From positions 3,412,501 through 3,476,500 of the forward strand of contig NZ_CP041217.1 of NCBI RefSeq assembly GCF_006542275.1: DNA of 64,000 nt, read 5' to 3'. A program made the translations under genes and the position numbers. Of this stretch, positions 21,106 through 30,453 are shown piece after piece (position 1 is the stretch's first letter; each line of letters starts with the position of its first letter). This DNA comes from Saccharibacillus brassicae (GTDB lineage: Bacteria; Bacillota; Bacilli; Paenibacillales; Paenibacillaceae). The notes below the pieces were generated by a model, which did no database searches, had not been told where the DNA came from, and saw nothing but the letters and a program-made list of their open reading frames with translations.

Positions 21106-21240
21106 GATCGGGTTAGGCGAATATCGACGCGCGGCGCGCCGGAACGACGGATTTCCGCGGATAGGCGGACCGTTTGCCGGGGCGCCGTGCGTTTTTTTAT
21201 CGGGAAAAGGAACACACAAGGAAGCGGGAGGGATGTTCGA

Positions 21241-22521
21241 ATGGATATTTTGGTTGTGGGAGGCGGCGGCCGCGAGCATGCGATCTGCGTATCGCTGTCG
21301 CAGTCGCAGCGAGCCGGGAAGATCTACTGCGCGCCGGGCAACGCCGGCATCGCCCGGACGGCGGAATGCGTCGATATCGGCGTGTTCGATTTTGACGCGC
21401 TGACGGCTTTTGCGCTGGAGAAAAACATCGGCCTGGCCGTGATCGGCCCGGACGATCCGCTGGCGGGCGGCATCGTGGACGCGTTCGAAGCCAAAGGCAT
21501 TCCGGTATTCGGCCCGCGGGCGAACGCGGCGGAGATCGAAGGCAGCAAAGCCTTCATGAAAAATCTGCTCAAAAAATACAACATTCCGACGGCTGCGTAC
21601 GAAACGTTCGACGATTATGATACGGCTTTGGCTTATGTGCGCACACAGGGCGCTCCGATCGTAATCAAGACCGACGGCCTGGCCGCGGGCAAAGGCGTAA
21701 CGGTCGCGCAGACGCTCGAAGAAGCGGAAAAAGCGCTGCACGACGCCATGGTCGGCGGCACTTTCGGCACGGCGGGCAGTACAGTCGTCATCGAAGAATG
21801 CATGACGGGCGAAGAGATGTCGATCCTGGCGTTCGTCGACGGCGAGACCGTTCGTGCGATGCCGGCGGCGCAGGACCACAAGCCGGTCTACGACGGCGAC
21901 CTCGGCCCGAACACCGGCGGCATGGGCACGTATTCGCCGCTGCCGCATATCGATCCGGCGATCGTCGAACGCGCGATCGAAGAGATCGTCAAGCCGACCG
22001 CCCTCGCGATGGTCAGCGAAGGCCGTCCATTTACCGGCGTCCTGTTCGCCGGCCTGATGATCGAAGCCGACGGCACGCCGCGCACGATCGAGTTCAACGC
22101 GCGCTTCGGCGACCCGGAGACCCAGGTCGTGCTGCCGCGTCTGGAGAGCGACCTGCTGGAGATCTTCCTCGCCGCCGTAAACGGCACGCTTGCGGACGCG
22201 GACATCCGCTGGAGCGACGAAGCGGCGGTCTGCGTCGTGCTGGCTTCCGAAGGCTATCCGGCTTCGTACCCGAAAGGGCGGGTCATTACCGGCATCGAAG
22301 ATGCCGAGAGCGACGAACGTTCGCTCGTGTTCCACGCAGGCACCGCGCGTAACGAAGCCGGCGAGCTTGTGACCGCCGGCGGCCGCGTGCTCGGCGTCGT
22401 CGGCCGCGGCGCCGGCCTCGCCGAAGCGCGCGACGCCGCTTACGCGGCGGCGCAGCGCATCGCGTTCGACGGCGCGCATATGCGCGGCGACATCGCGGCG
22501 AAGGCGCTGCCGCGGGGGTGA
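21241..22521 (+). CDS. purD: Phosphoribosylamine-glycine ligase PurD
   Basis: PurD makes GAR from phosphoribosylamine and glycine. The 426-aa protein begins at ATG 21241 after GGGAGGG with MDILVVGGGGREHAI. The ATP-grasp motifs VIKTDGLAAGKGVTVA, LGPNTGGMGTYSP and FNARFGDPETQ are present. It is the last gene of the operon. No obvious terminator follows; GC-rich repeats begin at once. Confidence 0.98.
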   Translation: MDILVVGGGGREHAICVSLSQSQRAGKIYCAPGNAGIARTAECVDIGVFDFDALTAFALEKNIGLAVIGPDDPLAGGIVDAFEAKGIPVFGPRANAAEIEGSKAFMKNLLKKYNIPTAAYETFDDYDTALAYVRTQGAPIVIKTDGLAAGKGVTVAQTLEEAEKALHDAMVGGTFGTAGSTVVIEECMTGEEMSILAFVDGETVRAMPAAQDHKPVYDGDLGPNTGGMGTYSPLPHIDPAIVERAIEEIVKPTALAMVSEGRPFTGVLFAGLMIEADGTPRTIEFNARFGDPETQVVLPRLESDLLEIFLAAVNGTLADADIRWSDEAAVCVVLASEGYPASYPKGRVITGIEDAESDERSLVFHAGTARNEAGELVTAGGRVLGVVGRGAGLAEARDAAYAAAQRIAFDGAHMRGDIAAKALPRG

Positions 22522-22524
22522 CGC

Positions 22525-22638
22525 GGGCCGGGAGCTGGCGGCCGCGTGAGCGCACAGGTGCGGCGGTCGCGGGGTTGCCTGGGGCCGGGGGCTGGCGGCT
22601 GCGTGAGCGCACATGTGCGGCGGTCGCGGGGTTGCGTG
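22525..22638 (+). repeat. 57-bp tandem repeat, two copies, after purD
   Basis: A very GC-rich unit (GGGCCGGGAGCTGGCGG, then CGTGAGCGCACA and GCGGCGGTCGCGGGGTTGC) occurs twice with a 57-base period directly after the purD stop. It contains no gene. Confidence 0.75.
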
Positions 22639-22762
22639 GGGCTGCGGGACTGAGCAGCGTAAGGCGCAGGATTGCCTAGGGCTGCAGCTAAGCGAGCCGG
22701 CGACGGCATGAGGCGCCGATGGCCTCGTCCGGCCGGCGTCCTATCTGCCCGGCCCGGCGGCG

Positions 22763-22946
22763 CTAACGAATCGTAGACGCCTTATTGGGCCGTTTCGGCC
22801 GGTTTTCCCGATCTAACGAATCGTAGGAACGCTATTCGACGATTTTGCGCCGGTTTAGGCCGGGAATCGGGAAATAGCGTTACAGCGATTCGTTAGAATC
22901 GCAAAATAAGCCTAATCGACGGATTAGCGGTATGAGGATTCGTTAG
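22763..22946. repeat. 184-bp palindromic element, copy 1
   Basis: CTAACGAATC at 22763 and 22813 and the inverse GATTCGTTAG at 22887 and 22937 give the spacing 50/74/50. The inner pair is extended by AACGCTATT and AATAGCGTT, so two nested stems can form. Confidence 0.85.
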
Positions 22947-23026
22947 AATGCTGCGACCCGCGACCCGCGATCAGAGGCGCCGATGGCCTCGTCCGGCCGG
23001 CGTCCTATCTGCCCGGCCCGGCGGCG

Positions 23027-23210
23027 CTAACGAATCGTAGAGGCCTTATTGGGCCGTTTTGGCCGGTTTTCCCGATCTAACGAATCGTAGGAACGCTATT
23101 CGGCAATTTTGGGCCGGTTTAGGCCGGGAATCGGGAAATAGCGTTACAGCGATTCGGTAGAATCGCAAAACAAGCCTAATCGACGGATTAGCGGTATGAG
23201 GATTCGTTAG
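23027..23210. repeat. 184-bp palindromic element, copy 2
   Basis: The same layout: CTAACGAATC at 23027 and 23077, GATTCGGTAG (one change) at 23151 and GATTCGTTAG at 23201, spacing 50/74/50. Confidence 0.85.
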
Positions 23211-23442
23211 AATGCTGCGACCCGCAATCAGTAGTGAGCGACTAGCCGGCGATCAGCGAATAGCGATAAGCGGCAAGCAGCGAAAAGCCTCGGCCGGCAC
23301 GTTATCGCCGCCCCGGATCGGCCAGGCGGGAGGAACGACGCCGGATGCACCCTGAATCCGCCGCGCATCTCAACCGCCGCGATGCGCTGCAAGGCTAGCT
23401 AAGCGCTCACAGCTAAGTCCTCACAGCAAAGTCCTCACAGCA

Positions 23443-23470
23443 AAGCCCGGACCTTTATAGGTCCGGGCTT
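23443..23470 (-). terminator. Terminator after the AraC regulator gene (possibly two-way)
   Basis: AAGCCCGGACC and GGTCCGGGCTT form a perfect 11-bp stem with a 6-base loop; TTT follows in the minus direction and ATTCTTTT in the plus direction. Confidence 0.65.
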
Positions 23471-23561
23471 ATTCTTTTACTGGGAAGGATTTGCCTACGC
23501 CGATCTCCGCGCATAGGTTTTTACGCGCGCACGCCTGCGCGCTCCCACACCCGCACCCCCT

Positions 23562-24461
23562 TCACTCCGCCTGCTTCTCCACCGGCACGTACAGATCCAT
23601 TTGCAGGTTCGAGTCGCCGTCGCTGCGGGCGTCGTACAGTTCGAATTCGACGCCGCCGGACGCGAAAGTGTAGCCGGAATTCGGGAACCATTCGTTGTAG
23701 ACGTAGGTGGTCATACCCTGAATGGCGTCGGAGAAGGCGCCGTTTGCGCGGTCTGCGGCGGGCGTCGTGAACACGGCGTACGTGGACGCCGGAAGGACGG
23801 CGGTCTGCATCCGCTCCGGCACGCTGTCGAAGTCGGCGACTTCCACGCCGATCAGGTACAGGAAATGCTCCGGCTTGCCGGGCAGCATAATGCACGCGCC
23901 GTATTCGGCAGGGCTGACGGGAGCCAGCGTCTCTTGCAGATCCCGGCCCCGGTTTTCTTCAATATAGCGGTTCCAAAAAGCGGGAATTTCGGTCAGGTTC
24001 TCGCCGTTCATTGTGGTCTCCAGGGCATAGCCCGCCAGCTTGATTTCGGGTTTGGTTACAAGGGTAGGTCGCATCATTATTCCTCCGGTCATATGGTAGT
24101 CGGCCAGCTTCGCAAGGTCCACCCGTTCGGGAACGCGGCCGGTGGCGTGGATGCGATACTGTTCGGGGGTCAAACCGTACGTTTTGCGAAAAGCTTTGGT
24201 GAAGCCCGCATGCGTCTCGAACCCGTAGTCCAGCGCGATCGCAAGCAGCGTTCGGCTGCCGGCCATATCGGCCGCGGCGTGGGCGAGCCTGCGCCGGCGG
24301 ACGTAATCCATAACGGGCAGGCCGGTCCGCGAGTGAAACACTTTATAGAAGTGATACAGCGAGAACCCGGCCAGATCCGCCAATTGTTCGGCCGTCAGCG
24401 GTTCTTTGAGATGATCTTCGATATGGTCCAGCGTGCGCTGGAGACATGCGGTATAGTCCAT
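23562..24461 (-). CDS. AraC-family regulator with GyrI-like effector domain
   Basis: The 299-aa protein has an N-terminal AraC/XylS DNA-binding domain (residues about 5-105: LTAEQLADLAGFSLYHFYKV and FGFETHAGFTKAFRKTYGLTP-type second helix) and a C-terminal AraE_N/GyrI-like small-molecule binding domain (about 125-295: IKLAGYALET, IPAFWNRYIEE, FELYDARS). This architecture is that of SoxS/Rob-type activators sensing small ligands. It is read away from ilvA, so it may act on a shared 290-base intergenic region, but the target is unknown. Confidence 0.88.
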   Translation of the reverse strand: MDYTACLQRTLDHIEDHLKEPLTAEQLADLAGFSLYHFYKVFHSRTGLPVMDYVRRRRLAHAAADMAGSRTLLAIALDYGFETHAGFTKAFRKTYGLTPEQYRIHATGRVPERVDLAKLADYHMTGGIMMRPTLVTKPEIKLAGYALETTMNGENLTEIPAFWNRYIEENRGRDLQETLAPVSPAEYGACIMLPGKPEHFLYLIGVEVADFDSVPERMQTAVLPASTYAVFTTPAADRANGAFSDAIQGMTTYVYNEWFPNSGYTFASGGVEFELYDARSDGDSNLQMDLYVPVEKQAE

Positions 24462-24751
24462 GTGTGCGTTCCCTCCCGATCGGTGATTTCAGTGTAGCAG
24501 AAGGGAAGGGGCGGACGCTTGTCCGTTTTTGCGCTTTTGGAAAAGAAGGCCGAATCAAGGCGAACCGCCTGCCGTCCCGTCGCGCCGACGCTGTCCGATC
24601 AGCCGGGAATCTGCGGAAAATCCGCTGTCCGGCCGGTTCCTTTTGCGCCCGAAGCTTGAATTTTCCGCTCAATCGCGTTACCTTTAAATTTAATGGCTGG
24701 CACTGTCGGGATAGCATACAGAGAAACAAAATCAGGAACGAGGAGAACGAG

Positions 24752-26041
24752 ATGAAAACCGAACCTACTGCGGAATTGGACGATAACAAGAACGGCGATA
24801 CGGTGACGATGGAAGATATCGTACGGGCGCATCACCGGCTGCGCGAAGCGATCGTGCGCACGCCGCTGCACCGCGATGCGACCCTGTCGGCGAAGTACGA
24901 GTGCGACGTGTACCTGAAGCGGGAAGACCAGCAGGTGGTGCGTTCGTTCAAGATTCGCGGCTCCTATAACAAAATCCGCAGCCTGACGCAGGAGCAGCAT
25001 GAACGCGGCATCGTCTGCGCGAGCGCGGGCAACCATGCGCAGGGCGTCGCTTTTTCGTGTCAGGCGCTCGGCATTCACGGCAAAATCTACATGCCGAGCA
25101 CGACGCCGAACCAGAAAGTCAAAATGGTGCGCAAATTCGGCGGCCGCAACGTCGAGGTCATTCTGACCGGGGACACGTTCGACGACGCCTACGAAGAAGC
25201 GATGAAAGTCTGCACCGAGCAGGCGCTGACGTTTATCCATCCGTTCGACGATCCGATGATCATCGCGGGCAACGGCACGGTCGGCATGGAGATTATGGAG
25301 AGTCTGGATCGGCCGGCGGACTATGTGTTCGTGACAATCGGCGGCGGCGGATTGGCGGCCGGCGTATCGCAGTATATCAAGACGATGAGCCCGTCCACGC
25401 GCATGATCGGCGTGGAGCCGCTCGGCGCCGCTTCGATGAGCGAAGCGATGGCGCGCGGGCATGTCGTGACGCTCGATACGATCGACAAGTTTATCGACGG
25501 CGCGGCGGTCAAGCGGGTCGGGCAGCTGACGTTCGACATCTGCCGGCAGCGTCTCGACGAAGTCGTCAAAGTGCCGGAAGGCAAAGTGTGCACGACCATT
25601 CTCGACCTGTATAACGAGAACGCGATCGTGGCCGAACCGGCCGGCGCCATTCCGGTCGCCGCGCTCGATCTGTACCAAGGCGAGATCAAAGGCAAAACGG
25701 TCGTCTGCGTCATCAGCGGCGGCAACAACGATATCGACCGGATGCAGGAGATCAAGGAACGGTCGCTTATTTTCGAAGGACTGAAGCATTATTTCCTGAT
25801 CAACTTCCCTCAGAGAGCCGGCGCGCTGCGCGAGTTTCTCGAGAAAGCGCTCGGTCCGAACGACGATATCGCGCGCTTCGAATATACGAAGAAGAGCGAC
25901 AAGGAGAACGGTCCGGCACTCGTCGGCATCGAATTGACGTCCCGGGAAGATTACGAACCGCTGATCGCCCGCATGGACGAACAGGGCATCAACTACACCG
26001 AGCTTAACCGCGATCCGAGCCTGTTCAGCCTGTTGATCTGA
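24752..26041 (+). CDS. ilvA: Threonine ammonia-lyase IlvA
   Basis: IlvA deaminates threonine to 2-oxobutanoate, the first step to isoleucine. The 429-aa protein starts at ATG 24752 after GAACGAGGAG. VVRSFKIRGSYNKI contains the PLP lysine; SAGNHAQGVAFSC and TIGGGGLAAGVSQYI are the phosphate- and cofactor-binding loops. Residues about 335-425 form the ACT-like regulatory domain (FLINFPQRAGALREFLE) typical of biosynthetic, isoleucine-inhibited enzymes. Upstream frame extension is not conserved. Confidence 0.95.
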   Translation: MKTEPTAELDDNKNGDTVTMEDIVRAHHRLREAIVRTPLHRDATLSAKYECDVYLKREDQQVVRSFKIRGSYNKIRSLTQEQHERGIVCASAGNHAQGVAFSCQALGIHGKIYMPSTTPNQKVKMVRKFGGRNVEVILTGDTFDDAYEEAMKVCTEQALTFIHPFDDPMIIAGNGTVGMEIMESLDRPADYVFVTIGGGGLAAGVSQYIKTMSPSTRMIGVEPLGAASMSEAMARGHVVTLDTIDKFIDGAAVKRVGQLTFDICRQRLDEVVKVPEGKVCTTILDLYNENAIVAEPAGAIPVAALDLYQGEIKGKTVVCVISGGNNDIDRMQEIKERSLIFEGLKHYFLINFPQRAGALREFLEKALGPNDDIARFEYTKKSDKENGPALVGIELTSREDYEPLIARMDEQGINYTELNRDPSLFSLLI

Positions 26042-26098
26042 GCGGGGCTTCGGCGCAGGGCGGCAGCGCAGCCTCAATCCGATCCGATTCCCAACCGA

Positions 26099-26146
26099 AC
26101 AGCCTGTCCGCAGCCGGGGAAATGCCCGCTCGCGGACAGGCTTTTT
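26099..26146 (+). terminator. Terminator after ilvA
   Basis: AGCCTGTCCGC and GCGGACAGGCT form a perfect 11-bp stem, followed by TTTT. Confidence 0.85.
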
Positions 26147-26220
26147 GGCGGGAACTTTTTGCGCGGGATAAGCGTTTATAAGGCGAGATACCTACCTGGC
26201 AGTATCCGGCGTAAATTCTT

Positions 26221-26249
26221 TTGTAATCGTAGGCGAATTTGCATAAGAT
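26221..26249 (+). promoter_or_regulatory. Promoter of the glycosyltransferase gene
   Basis: TTGTAA (26221-26226), 17-bp spacer, TAAGAT (26244-26249), about 45 bases before the start codon. Confidence 0.6.
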
Positions 26250-26292
26250 AGGAACGATAGCGGGATGTATTTCGCAAGAAGGAGGAAAGATT

Positions 26293-27606
26293 TTGCTGTT
26301 TTCTGTAAAAGAGAACGAAACGACGAGCCGGCGTGACCGGATCTGGCTGATCTCGATCATGGCTTTTGTGCTCGCGGTATCGGTGTTCGTCGTGCTGTCG
26401 CACAACAATTACTTTTTGCTCGGCGATCTGAACGAACCGAATAACGACGACGTCAAATACGTGAGAAGCGCCGAGACGCTGCTCGAAGGAGGGCCGCTCA
26501 CGTACATCAACCTGGACAGCGGGACAGAGCCGAGCGCGTTTATTATGCCGGGCATGCCGCTGCTGCTGGCCGCTTTTATCGGGCCGCTCGGGCAGGAAGG
26601 CGGGATCACTGCTTTCCGGTTGTTCCAATGTCTGGAGCAGGTCGCGTGCGTCTATCTGCTGTTCCTGATCGCCCGCCGCGTATTCAACCGCCGGATCGCT
26701 TTGGTGGCCTGCGTGCTGGCGGCGTTGTATCCCCCGGATTATTTCTCTTCGGGCGTCATCTTGACGGAATCGACGTTTCGCCTGCTCTGCATGCTGCTCG
26801 TGCTTGCCATGATGGTAGCCGTCGAGCGGCGCAAGCTGTCCGGTTACATAATCGTGGGCATTCTGACGGCCGCGGCCGCCTATTTCAAGCCCCAGGCTTC
26901 GCTGTTCCCGGCCGTGCTGCTGTTTCTGTGGCTGCGCGACGGATACAGCTTCAAGGAAATGCTGCGCTATGCGGGAGCGGTGCTCGGCACGTATGTCCTG
27001 CTGCTGTGTCCGTGGTGGATCCGCAACTGGAACACGTTCGGCGAATTCATCCTGTTCACCCGTTCGGCCGGCAGTCCGTTCCTGCTCGGTACCCGGATCA
27101 AATACGGACTGCCGCCGGCCGGATTCTTCGACGCTTATCCGCAGTATGACCCGGCTACTATTTTCAAAGGCTGGGACAGCAGCGCGATCGACAAAGGGCT
27201 GGACATTTTGCGTTACGGCTTCTCGCATCATTTCTGGACGTATCTGCATTGGTACACGCTCGGCAAGCTGGAAGGGCTGTACATCGAGTCGTATTACTGG
27301 CGTCCGATCTGGCCGATCCAGCGTCCGTTCATGGATGCGATGCAGAAGGTGCTGGTGTGCGTGACGCTGGTCGGGCTCGTGTCGGCGCTGGTCCGGGAAC
27401 GCTTCGGCCGCCTGCTGCCGCTGCTGCTGACGTTCGCTTATTTTACCGCGCTCTATATTCCGTTCGTGGCGTTCGGGCGTTACGGCTATCCGACGATCGT
27501 GTTCATGCTGCCGTTTACGGCTTACGCATTGTGCAAAGTGTGGGATCTGCTTCGCCGCCGGCATACGGTATCGGGCAGCGCGGGCGAAGGTTATACGTTT
27601 AAGTGA
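26293..27606 (+). CDS. Membrane glycosyltransferase, PMT/GT39-like
   Basis: TTG 26293 follows AAGGAGGAAAGA; the product is 437 aa with about 9-10 hydrophobic segments. After the first membrane segment comes NNDDVKYVRSAETLLEGG, the extracytoplasmic acidic motif typical of polyprenyl-phosphate-sugar dependent transferases (PMT_2/ArnT superfamily). LYPPDYFSSGVILTES resembles the second conserved loop. It probably transfers a sugar from a lipid carrier to a cell-envelope acceptor on the outer face of the membrane. Donor and acceptor are unknown, and it is not in a polysaccharide cluster. Confidence 0.75.
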   Translation: MLFSVKENETTSRRDRIWLISIMAFVLAVSVFVVLSHNNYFLLGDLNEPNNDDVKYVRSAETLLEGGPLTYINLDSGTEPSAFIMPGMPLLLAAFIGPLGQEGGITAFRLFQCLEQVACVYLLFLIARRVFNRRIALVACVLAALYPPDYFSSGVILTESTFRLLCMLLVLAMMVAVERRKLSGYIIVGILTAAAAYFKPQASLFPAVLLFLWLRDGYSFKEMLRYAGAVLGTYVLLLCPWWIRNWNTFGEFILFTRSAGSPFLLGTRIKYGLPPAGFFDAYPQYDPATIFKGWDSSAIDKGLDILRYGFSHHFWTYLHWYTLGKLEGLYIESYYWRPIWPIQRPFMDAMQKVLVCVTLVGLVSALVRERFGRLLPLLLTFAYFTALYIPFVAFGRYGYPTIVFMLPFTAYALCKVWDLLRRRHTVSGSAGEGYTFK

Positions 27607-27685
27607 GAAAAGCACCCAAATCAGCGCCTGACAGGCCGGTTCGATCGCAAAAAGCGGGACCGGCCGCGGGAGAGGAGCACCGACC

Positions 27686-28741
27686 ATGATCCGTTATCCA
27701 TTTTTGAGAGAAGGCACGACGATCGGAGTTACGGCTCCTTCTTACGGCGTCGCGCCGGACATGCACGACCTGCTGAAGCAGGCGATCGGCCGCATGGAAG
27801 AAGCCGGATTCGCGGTATCGACCGGCGATACCGTCTGGACGCAGCACAAAGCGAAGTCCGCGCCGGCCCGCCTGCGCGCGGAAGAGTTGAACCGGATGCT
27901 GCAGGACGACCGGATCGGGCTCGTGCTGCCGCCCTGGGGCGGCGAGCTGCTGATCGAAGTGCTGGAGCATCTCGATTTCGACCGGATCGGCGACAAGTGG
28001 CTGCTCGGGTATTCCGACATCAGCCTGCTGCTGCTCGCCGTGACGCTCAGAACGGGCTTGGCGACGGCGCACGGCACCAACCTGCTCGATCTGCGCGGCC
28101 GCGTCACGGACAGCACGACGGCCAAGTGGCGGGACGCGCTGACGACGCCGGCCGGCGGTTCGTTCGGGCAGCACTCTTCCGATCTGTACCAGGTCGAGTG
28201 GAAAAGCCGTCCGGAAGCCGAAGAAGCGAATCCGGCAGAAGCGGAAGCGGCGGACGATTCCGTGTTCAACCTGACGGAACCGACCGTCTGGAAAAGCGTC
28301 TCCGGCGGCGACGTCGGATTCAACGGCCGGCTGCTCGTCGGCTGTATCGACGTGATCCGGCATCTGGTCGGGACGCCGTACGGCGACGTGCGCACTTTCC
28401 GGGACACGCATCTGCCCGGCGAACCGGTGCTGTGGGTGCTGGAGAACTGCGAGATGAATACGGCGGATCTGCGCCGCTCGTTGGTGCAGATGAAGCTGGC
28501 CGGCTGGTTCGACAACTGTGCCGGCCTGATGTTCGGCCGCAGCCCGGCCAACGGGGCGGTCGACGGGTATACGGCGGTGGACGTCTACCGCGATATGGCC
28601 GAAGAACTCGGCGTGCCCGTGCTGTACGATATCGACTGCGGCCATATGCCGCCGCAGCTTACGCTCATCAACGGCGCGATGGCGCAGGTGGAGTTCTCGG
28701 AAGAGAAAGGGACGGCGAGCGTGCGGCAGATTTACAAATGA
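27686..28741 (+). CDS. LD-carboxypeptidase-like peptidase, family S66
   Basis: The 351-aa protein has the S66 layout: GVTAPSYG at the N-terminus, Ser110 in LLGYSDISLL as nucleophile, and the Glu of WVLENCEMN and the His of DCGHMPPQLTL completing the Ser-Glu-His triad. S66 enzymes cut the L-D bond of murein tetrapeptides (LdcA) or inactivate microcin C-type compounds (MccF); which applies here is open. A 25-residue Glu/Ala-rich insertion near residues 175-195 looks like a flexible loop. The start is ATG 27686 behind GGGAGAGGAG. It lies 79 bases after the glycosyltransferase. Confidence 0.88.
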   Translation: MIRYPFLREGTTIGVTAPSYGVAPDMHDLLKQAIGRMEEAGFAVSTGDTVWTQHKAKSAPARLRAEELNRMLQDDRIGLVLPPWGGELLIEVLEHLDFDRIGDKWLLGYSDISLLLLAVTLRTGLATAHGTNLLDLRGRVTDSTTAKWRDALTTPAGGSFGQHSSDLYQVEWKSRPEAEEANPAEAEAADDSVFNLTEPTVWKSVSGGDVGFNGRLLVGCIDVIRHLVGTPYGDVRTFRDTHLPGEPVLWVLENCEMNTADLRRSLVQMKLAGWFDNCAGLMFGRSPANGAVDGYTAVDVYRDMAEELGVPVLYDIDCGHMPPQLTLINGAMAQVEFSEEKGTASVRQIYK

Positions 28742-28835
28742 GGGCGCAGCGGAAAAGGACGCGGCATTGGGATACAGCCCGATGTAACGGGAAATAACGG
28801 GGAATAATGAGAAGGAACGTTACGGAAAAAAGCAA

Positions 28836-28867
28836 AAAAGACCGGCTGAAGTTCAGCCGGTCTTTTT
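28836..28867. terminator. Two-way terminator between the S66 peptidase and the ugp operon
   Basis: AAGACCGGCTGAA, one-base loop region, TTCAGCCGGTCTT, flanked by A-run on the left and T-run on the right, so it can end transcription from both sides. Confidence 0.85.
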
Positions 28868-28940
28868 TGTATGGCGCAAACCTGCGCGCTGCGGGATGCT
28901 TGTCCGGCTCCGCTCGCGCTTACCGGAGTCGACCGGTCGC

Positions 28941-30341
28941 TTACTGCGCGACCGTGCTGTTGTACTCCTGGATCTTCTGCGTGATCTCGGCCGAAGCGCG
29001 ATCCAGCGCGTCCTGCGGCGTCGCGGCGCCGGTGAGCGCTTCTTCGATCGCCGTCTCCGTCAGCTGGCGCGCTTCCGGGAAGACGCCCATGACGGCGCCC
29101 TGGGTAGCCGGAGTCGGCTCCGTGCCGTGCAGTTGGTCGACCGCAGTCTGGAACTGCGGATACTTCTTGAGGTTTTCCTTGACGAGGTCTTCGTCGTAGG
29201 CCTGCTTCGTGATCGGGAAGTAGCCCGTGTTCACGTGCCAGTAAGCCTGGGTAGCCGGTTCGGCCAGGAACTTGATAAAGCTCCAGGCCGCCTGCTGTTC
29301 GGCTTCCGGGCGGTCGTTCATGATCCACAGGCTGGCTCCGCCGACGACAACGCCGCCTTTGTCGGCATCGGCCGCGGTCGGCTTCGGCAGCGGTGCCGTG
29401 CCGACTTCGAACTTGCCTTCGGCTGCCTGCACGATGCCGCGCAGGGAAGCGGTGCTGTCGAGCGTCATGGCGATTTGTCCGGCCGCGAACGCTTTTTTGG
29501 TGTCGTCGGTTTTGCGGCCGAGGTTCAGCATCGTGCCGGCGTCAACCATCTTTTTCCACCATTCGAGCGTGCGCACGGCAGCCGGCGCGCCGAGCTGCGC
29601 CTGATCGGCCATGCCCGCACGGCCGTTGCTGTTGTTGAGCAGTTCCGCGCCCTGATTGGCGAGCAGCTGCTCCATGAACCAGCCGTAGATCGCGAACGAT
29701 CCGCCGGTCATACCGTCCTTGGTCAGCGTCTTGGCCGCTTTTTCCACTTCCTCGTACGTCTTCGGCGGGTTCTCGGGATCGAGTCCGGCCGCTTTGAAAG
29801 CGTCTTTGTTATAGTACAGAATCGGGTTCGAAGTGTTGAAAGGCATCGAGTAGAGACGATCGTCGAACGTGTAGTAGCCGAGAATGTTCGGCTCCAGCTT
29901 GGACACGTCATAGCTCTCGCCGTCGATAAACTGCTGCATCGGCGTGATGGCGCCGGAATCGATCATAAAACGGCTGCCGATCTCGTACGTCTGGATCATC
30001 GTCGGTCCCGTGCCGGAGCCCATCGCCGTTTTGAGCTTGTTCAGGCTCTCGTCGTAAGTGCCCTGGAACACGGCTTCGACTTCCACGTCATCCTGCGATT
30101 CGTTGAACCGCTTGACCAGCTCGTCCACGACTCCGCCGAGCTCGCCGCTCATGGCGTGCCACCAGACGACTTTCACCGGAGCCGCGCCGTCTGTCGTCTT
30201 GGCACTTTCCCCGGTGGCCGCTGCGGCTTCCGCCGTCGCTCCGCCGGCTGTCGAACTTCCGGCTCCTCCTCCGCAGGCGGTCAGGATGACCATCATCAGG
30301 CACAGGCAGGCGAACATCCACTTCTTGCTACTTTGCAACAA
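28941..30341 (-). CDS. ugpB: ABC transporter substrate-binding lipoprotein, UgpB-like
   Basis: I start at TTG 30341 because AAGGAG lies 8 bases upstream; the GTG three codons earlier overlaps that ribosome site. The 466-aa product has a lipoprotein signal with lipobox L20-T-A-C23 followed by a Gly/Ser/Ala tether. It is a family 1 extracellular binding protein: VVWWHAMSGELGG near the start, then FNESQDDVEVEAVFQGTYDE and MIQTYEIGSRFM. These motifs resemble UgpB, the glycerol-3-phosphate/glycerophosphodiester binder, and the neighbouring glycerophosphodiesterase supports that. It is encoded after the permeases and separated from them by hairpins and a terminator. Confidence 0.85.
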   Translation of the reverse strand: MLQSSKKWMFACLCLMMVILTACGGGAGSSTAGGATAEAAAATGESAKTTDGAAPVKVVWWHAMSGELGGVVDELVKRFNESQDDVEVEAVFQGTYDESLNKLKTAMGSGTGPTMIQTYEIGSRFMIDSGAITPMQQFIDGESYDVSKLEPNILGYYTFDDRLYSMPFNTSNPILYYNKDAFKAAGLDPENPPKTYEEVEKAAKTLTKDGMTGGSFAIYGWFMEQLLANQGAELLNNSNGRAGMADQAQLGAPAAVRTLEWWKKMVDAGTMLNLGRKTDDTKKAFAAGQIAMTLDSTASLRGIVQAAEGKFEVGTAPLPKPTAADADKGGVVVGGASLWIMNDRPEAEQQAAWSFIKFLAEPATQAYWHVNTGYFPITKQAYDEDLVKENLKKYPQFQTAVDQLHGTEPTPATQGAVMGVFPEARQLTETAIEEALTGAATPQDALDRASAEITQKIQEYNSTVAQ

Positions 30342-30398
30342 ACTTCCCACTCCTTCTTCTGAATATAGTATGTGTATGGGTTGAAGCGTTGAAGCCGC

Positions 30399-30453
30399 AA
30401 AAAAGACCCGGAGGAAGGCGGAGCCGCAGATGCCTCCGCGTGTCCGTCCGGGT
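30399..30453 (-). terminator. Terminator upstream of ugpB
   Basis: On the minus strand ACCCGGA and TCCGGGT (with an inner GCGGAGGC/GCTCCGC pairing) precede CTTTTTT. It lies between the permease genes and ugpB, so ugpB probably has its own transcript or receives only read-through. Confidence 0.65.

Larger units (their letters stand above)
22711..23231. repeat. Imperfect tandem duplication of a ~264-bp block
   Basis: 22711-22974 and 22975-23231 are near-identical copies with scattered substitutions and a small deletion (a CGACCCG unit) at the end. Each copy contains one 184-bp palindromic element. The block is non-coding. The remaining gap up to the AraC gene holds short TCACAGC-AAGTCC repeats (about 23406-23445) and a terminator. 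Confidence 0.85.

Noticed and set aside
19354-22614. 1086-codon minus-strand frame opposite purH-purD
   Set aside because: Antisense shadow spanning two well-identified genes and their gap; biased composition and no domain.
22525-23231. Possible CRISPR array or insertion sequence
   Set aside because: The repeats are palindromic blocks without equal unique spacers, and no cas or transposase gene is present.
24462-24751. T-box or attenuator in front of ilvA
   Set aside because: I find no T-box consensus, specifier stem or terminator in the divergent AraC-ilvA gap.
28732-29328. Minus-strand frame overlapping the 3' end of ugpB in another frame
   Set aside because: Shadow of the ugpB coding sequence; no start signal and composition unlike a real protein.
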